This document shows, in pieces, positions 5,051 to 5,777 of a DNA stretch of 5,777 nt (within the stretch, counting starts at the first letter, position 1; each line of letters starts with the position of its first letter). The position numbers and the translations under genes were made by a program. The stretch spans positions 1 through 5,777 of the forward strand of contig JAFOHH010000112.1 of assembly GCA_017421905.1 (NCBI GenBank), written 5' to 3'. This stretch comes from Clostridia bacterium (lineage in GTDB: Bacteria > Bacillota > Clostridia > Christensenellales > Borkfalkiaceae). The notes beneath the pieces are model-generated. The model was not told the DNA's origin. It searched no databases and was given only the letters and a program-made list of their open reading frames with translations.

Positions 5051-5701
5051 TTACAGCGTTTTAATAAAGGCGGTGAACTTTTCACACAAAAGGGCATGGC
5101 CTGCGTCGTTAGGATGCAAGCCGTCGGGCGCGAGGCGTTCTTTTAAAAAGGAAACGCAGGGCTGTATGCCAGAAACCGACCATAAATCGAGCACAGGCAG
5201 GGCGAAATATTCCGCCGTTTGCTTTAAGGCGGTTACGTAGTCCTTTAAAATCCACTTTCCGTCGCTACGGGTGGCGGGGTTCGATTCCCCCTCTCTATGA
5301 ATGGGCGTGCAAACGACAATTTTAGCGTTAGGAACGGTTAACTGCAAATCGCGCAGCAGCGCATAGCACGCGCCGTAATAGGTGGCGTAGGTATCGTCGC
5401 CAAAGCTGCCCATGGGGGCATCGCCGTGGCCGTAATCGTTCGTGCCGCCAAACACGCAAATTAAATCTGCATCCTGCGGTATTTTAGAAATACGGGTATA
5501 AAACGGGTTGGTATCGTAATACTCGTTATACGTGCCAATTTGGTTGGCAAGGCGCGTACCGCCAATGCCAAGGTTCATAACCTCCGCTTCGGGATGTGCC
5601 GCCGCAAATAAGGAAACATAACACTTTCCCTGTTCGCTTGCACCGCTGCCTTGGGTAATGCTATCCCCTAAAAATACTACTTTTTTACCAATTAATTGCA
5701 T
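5051..5701 (-). CDS. SGNH/GDSL-family hydrolase, cytoplasmic
   Basis: This 216-aa complete protein has all four SGNH blocks. Block I is FLGDSIT with nucleophile S14, block II is NLGIGG (43-48), block III is FGGTND with N88, and block V is DGLHPND with D193 and H196 (Asp-x-x-His). The length is standard for single-domain members. There is no signal peptide, so it should act in the cytoplasm. Family members are esterases or deacetylases acting on acyl or acetyl groups of sugars, lipids or small molecules; the substrate here cannot be told. The start ATG has AGGAAAGGAA (5720-5711) nine bases upstream and a strong promoter further upstream. The gene is monocistronic within the window and convergent with the SPFH-Arc operon, ending in the shared repeat/terminator region. 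Confidence 0.94.
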   Translation of the reverse strand: MQLIGKKVVFLGDSITQGSGASEQGKCYVSLFAAAHPEAEVMNLGIGGTRLANQIGTYNEYYDTNPFYTRISKIPQDADLICVFGGTNDYGHGDAPMGSFGDDTYATYYGACYALLRDLQLTVPNAKIVVCTPIHREGESNPATRSDGKWILKDYVTALKQTAEYFALPVLDLWSVSGIQPCVSFLKERLAPDGLHPNDAGHALLCEKFTAFIKTL

Positions 5702-5732
5702 AATCCATTCTTCCTTTCCTTAAGATAGCCTT

Positions 5733-5761
5733 ATTATAGCACGCCGAGGCAAAATGTTCAA
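5733..5761 (-). promoter_or_regulatory. sigma-A type promoter of the SGNH hydrolase gene
   Basis: Read on the minus strand this is TTGAAC (5761-5756), a 17-nt spacer, and a perfect TATAAT (5738-5733). The start of transcription is expected near 5726, giving a leader of about 25 nt that contains the purine-rich ribosome site at 5711-5720. Confidence 0.85.
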
Positions 5762-5777
5762 GCAAAAGACAAAAAAA

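Noticed and set aside
4986..5240. Plus-strand open frame antisense to the SGNH gene end
   Set aside because: It begins in the tandem repeat, has no ribosome site and lies over the well-supported hydrolase gene.

Overview
The window reads as chromosomal DNA of a Gram-positive, Clostridia-like bacterium, probably an uncultured gut-type lineage. This assignment is an inference. It rests on the VanW-family protein with an N-terminal membrane anchor, the SPFH protein paired with an Arc-type regulator, the DUF4116 repeats, strong purine-rich ribosome binding sites, and consensus sigma-A promoters with 17-18 nt spacers. I saw no transposase, integrase, tRNA, rRNA or CRISPR array.

Layout. (1) Positions 1-680, minus strand: the N-terminal part of a DUF4116/ankyrin-like repeat protein that runs off the left edge. 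(2) 681-1052: a divergent promoter region with a minus-strand promoter at 756-784 and a plus-strand promoter at 996-1024. Between them lie five copies of an invariant 13-nt core. (3) 1053-3259, plus strand: a two-gene, translationally coupled operon of a PHP phosphoesterase and a membrane-anchored VanW-domain protein. (4) 3260-3589: a gene-free stretch holding six units of a 48-49 nt tandem repeat, each able to fold as a hairpin. (5) 3590-4882, plus strand: a promoter with a perfect 7+7 inverted repeat between -35 and -10, then a two-TM SPFH protein and a 66-aa Arc-type ribbon-helix-helix protein joined by a TAATG stop/start overlap. (6) 4909-5044: an intrinsic terminator whose 3' arm is also the first unit of a third tandem repeat of about 40 nt. 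(7) 5051-5701, minus strand: an SGNH/GDSL hydrolase with its own strong promoter at the right edge. It converges on the SPFH operon.

How the parts may work together. The SPFH-Arc pair is the clearest functional unit. A membrane scaffold protein and a small DNA-binding protein are made from one coupled mRNA, and the promoter carries an operator-like palindrome, which suggests autoregulation by the Arc-type protein. The PHP and VanW genes are coupled, but their products act in different compartments (cytoplasm and cell surface), so a shared pathway is not evident. The most unusual architectural trait is that each of the three larger intergenic gaps carries its own, sequence-unrelated tandem repeat array. 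These arrays create several long spurious reading frames, which were rejected.
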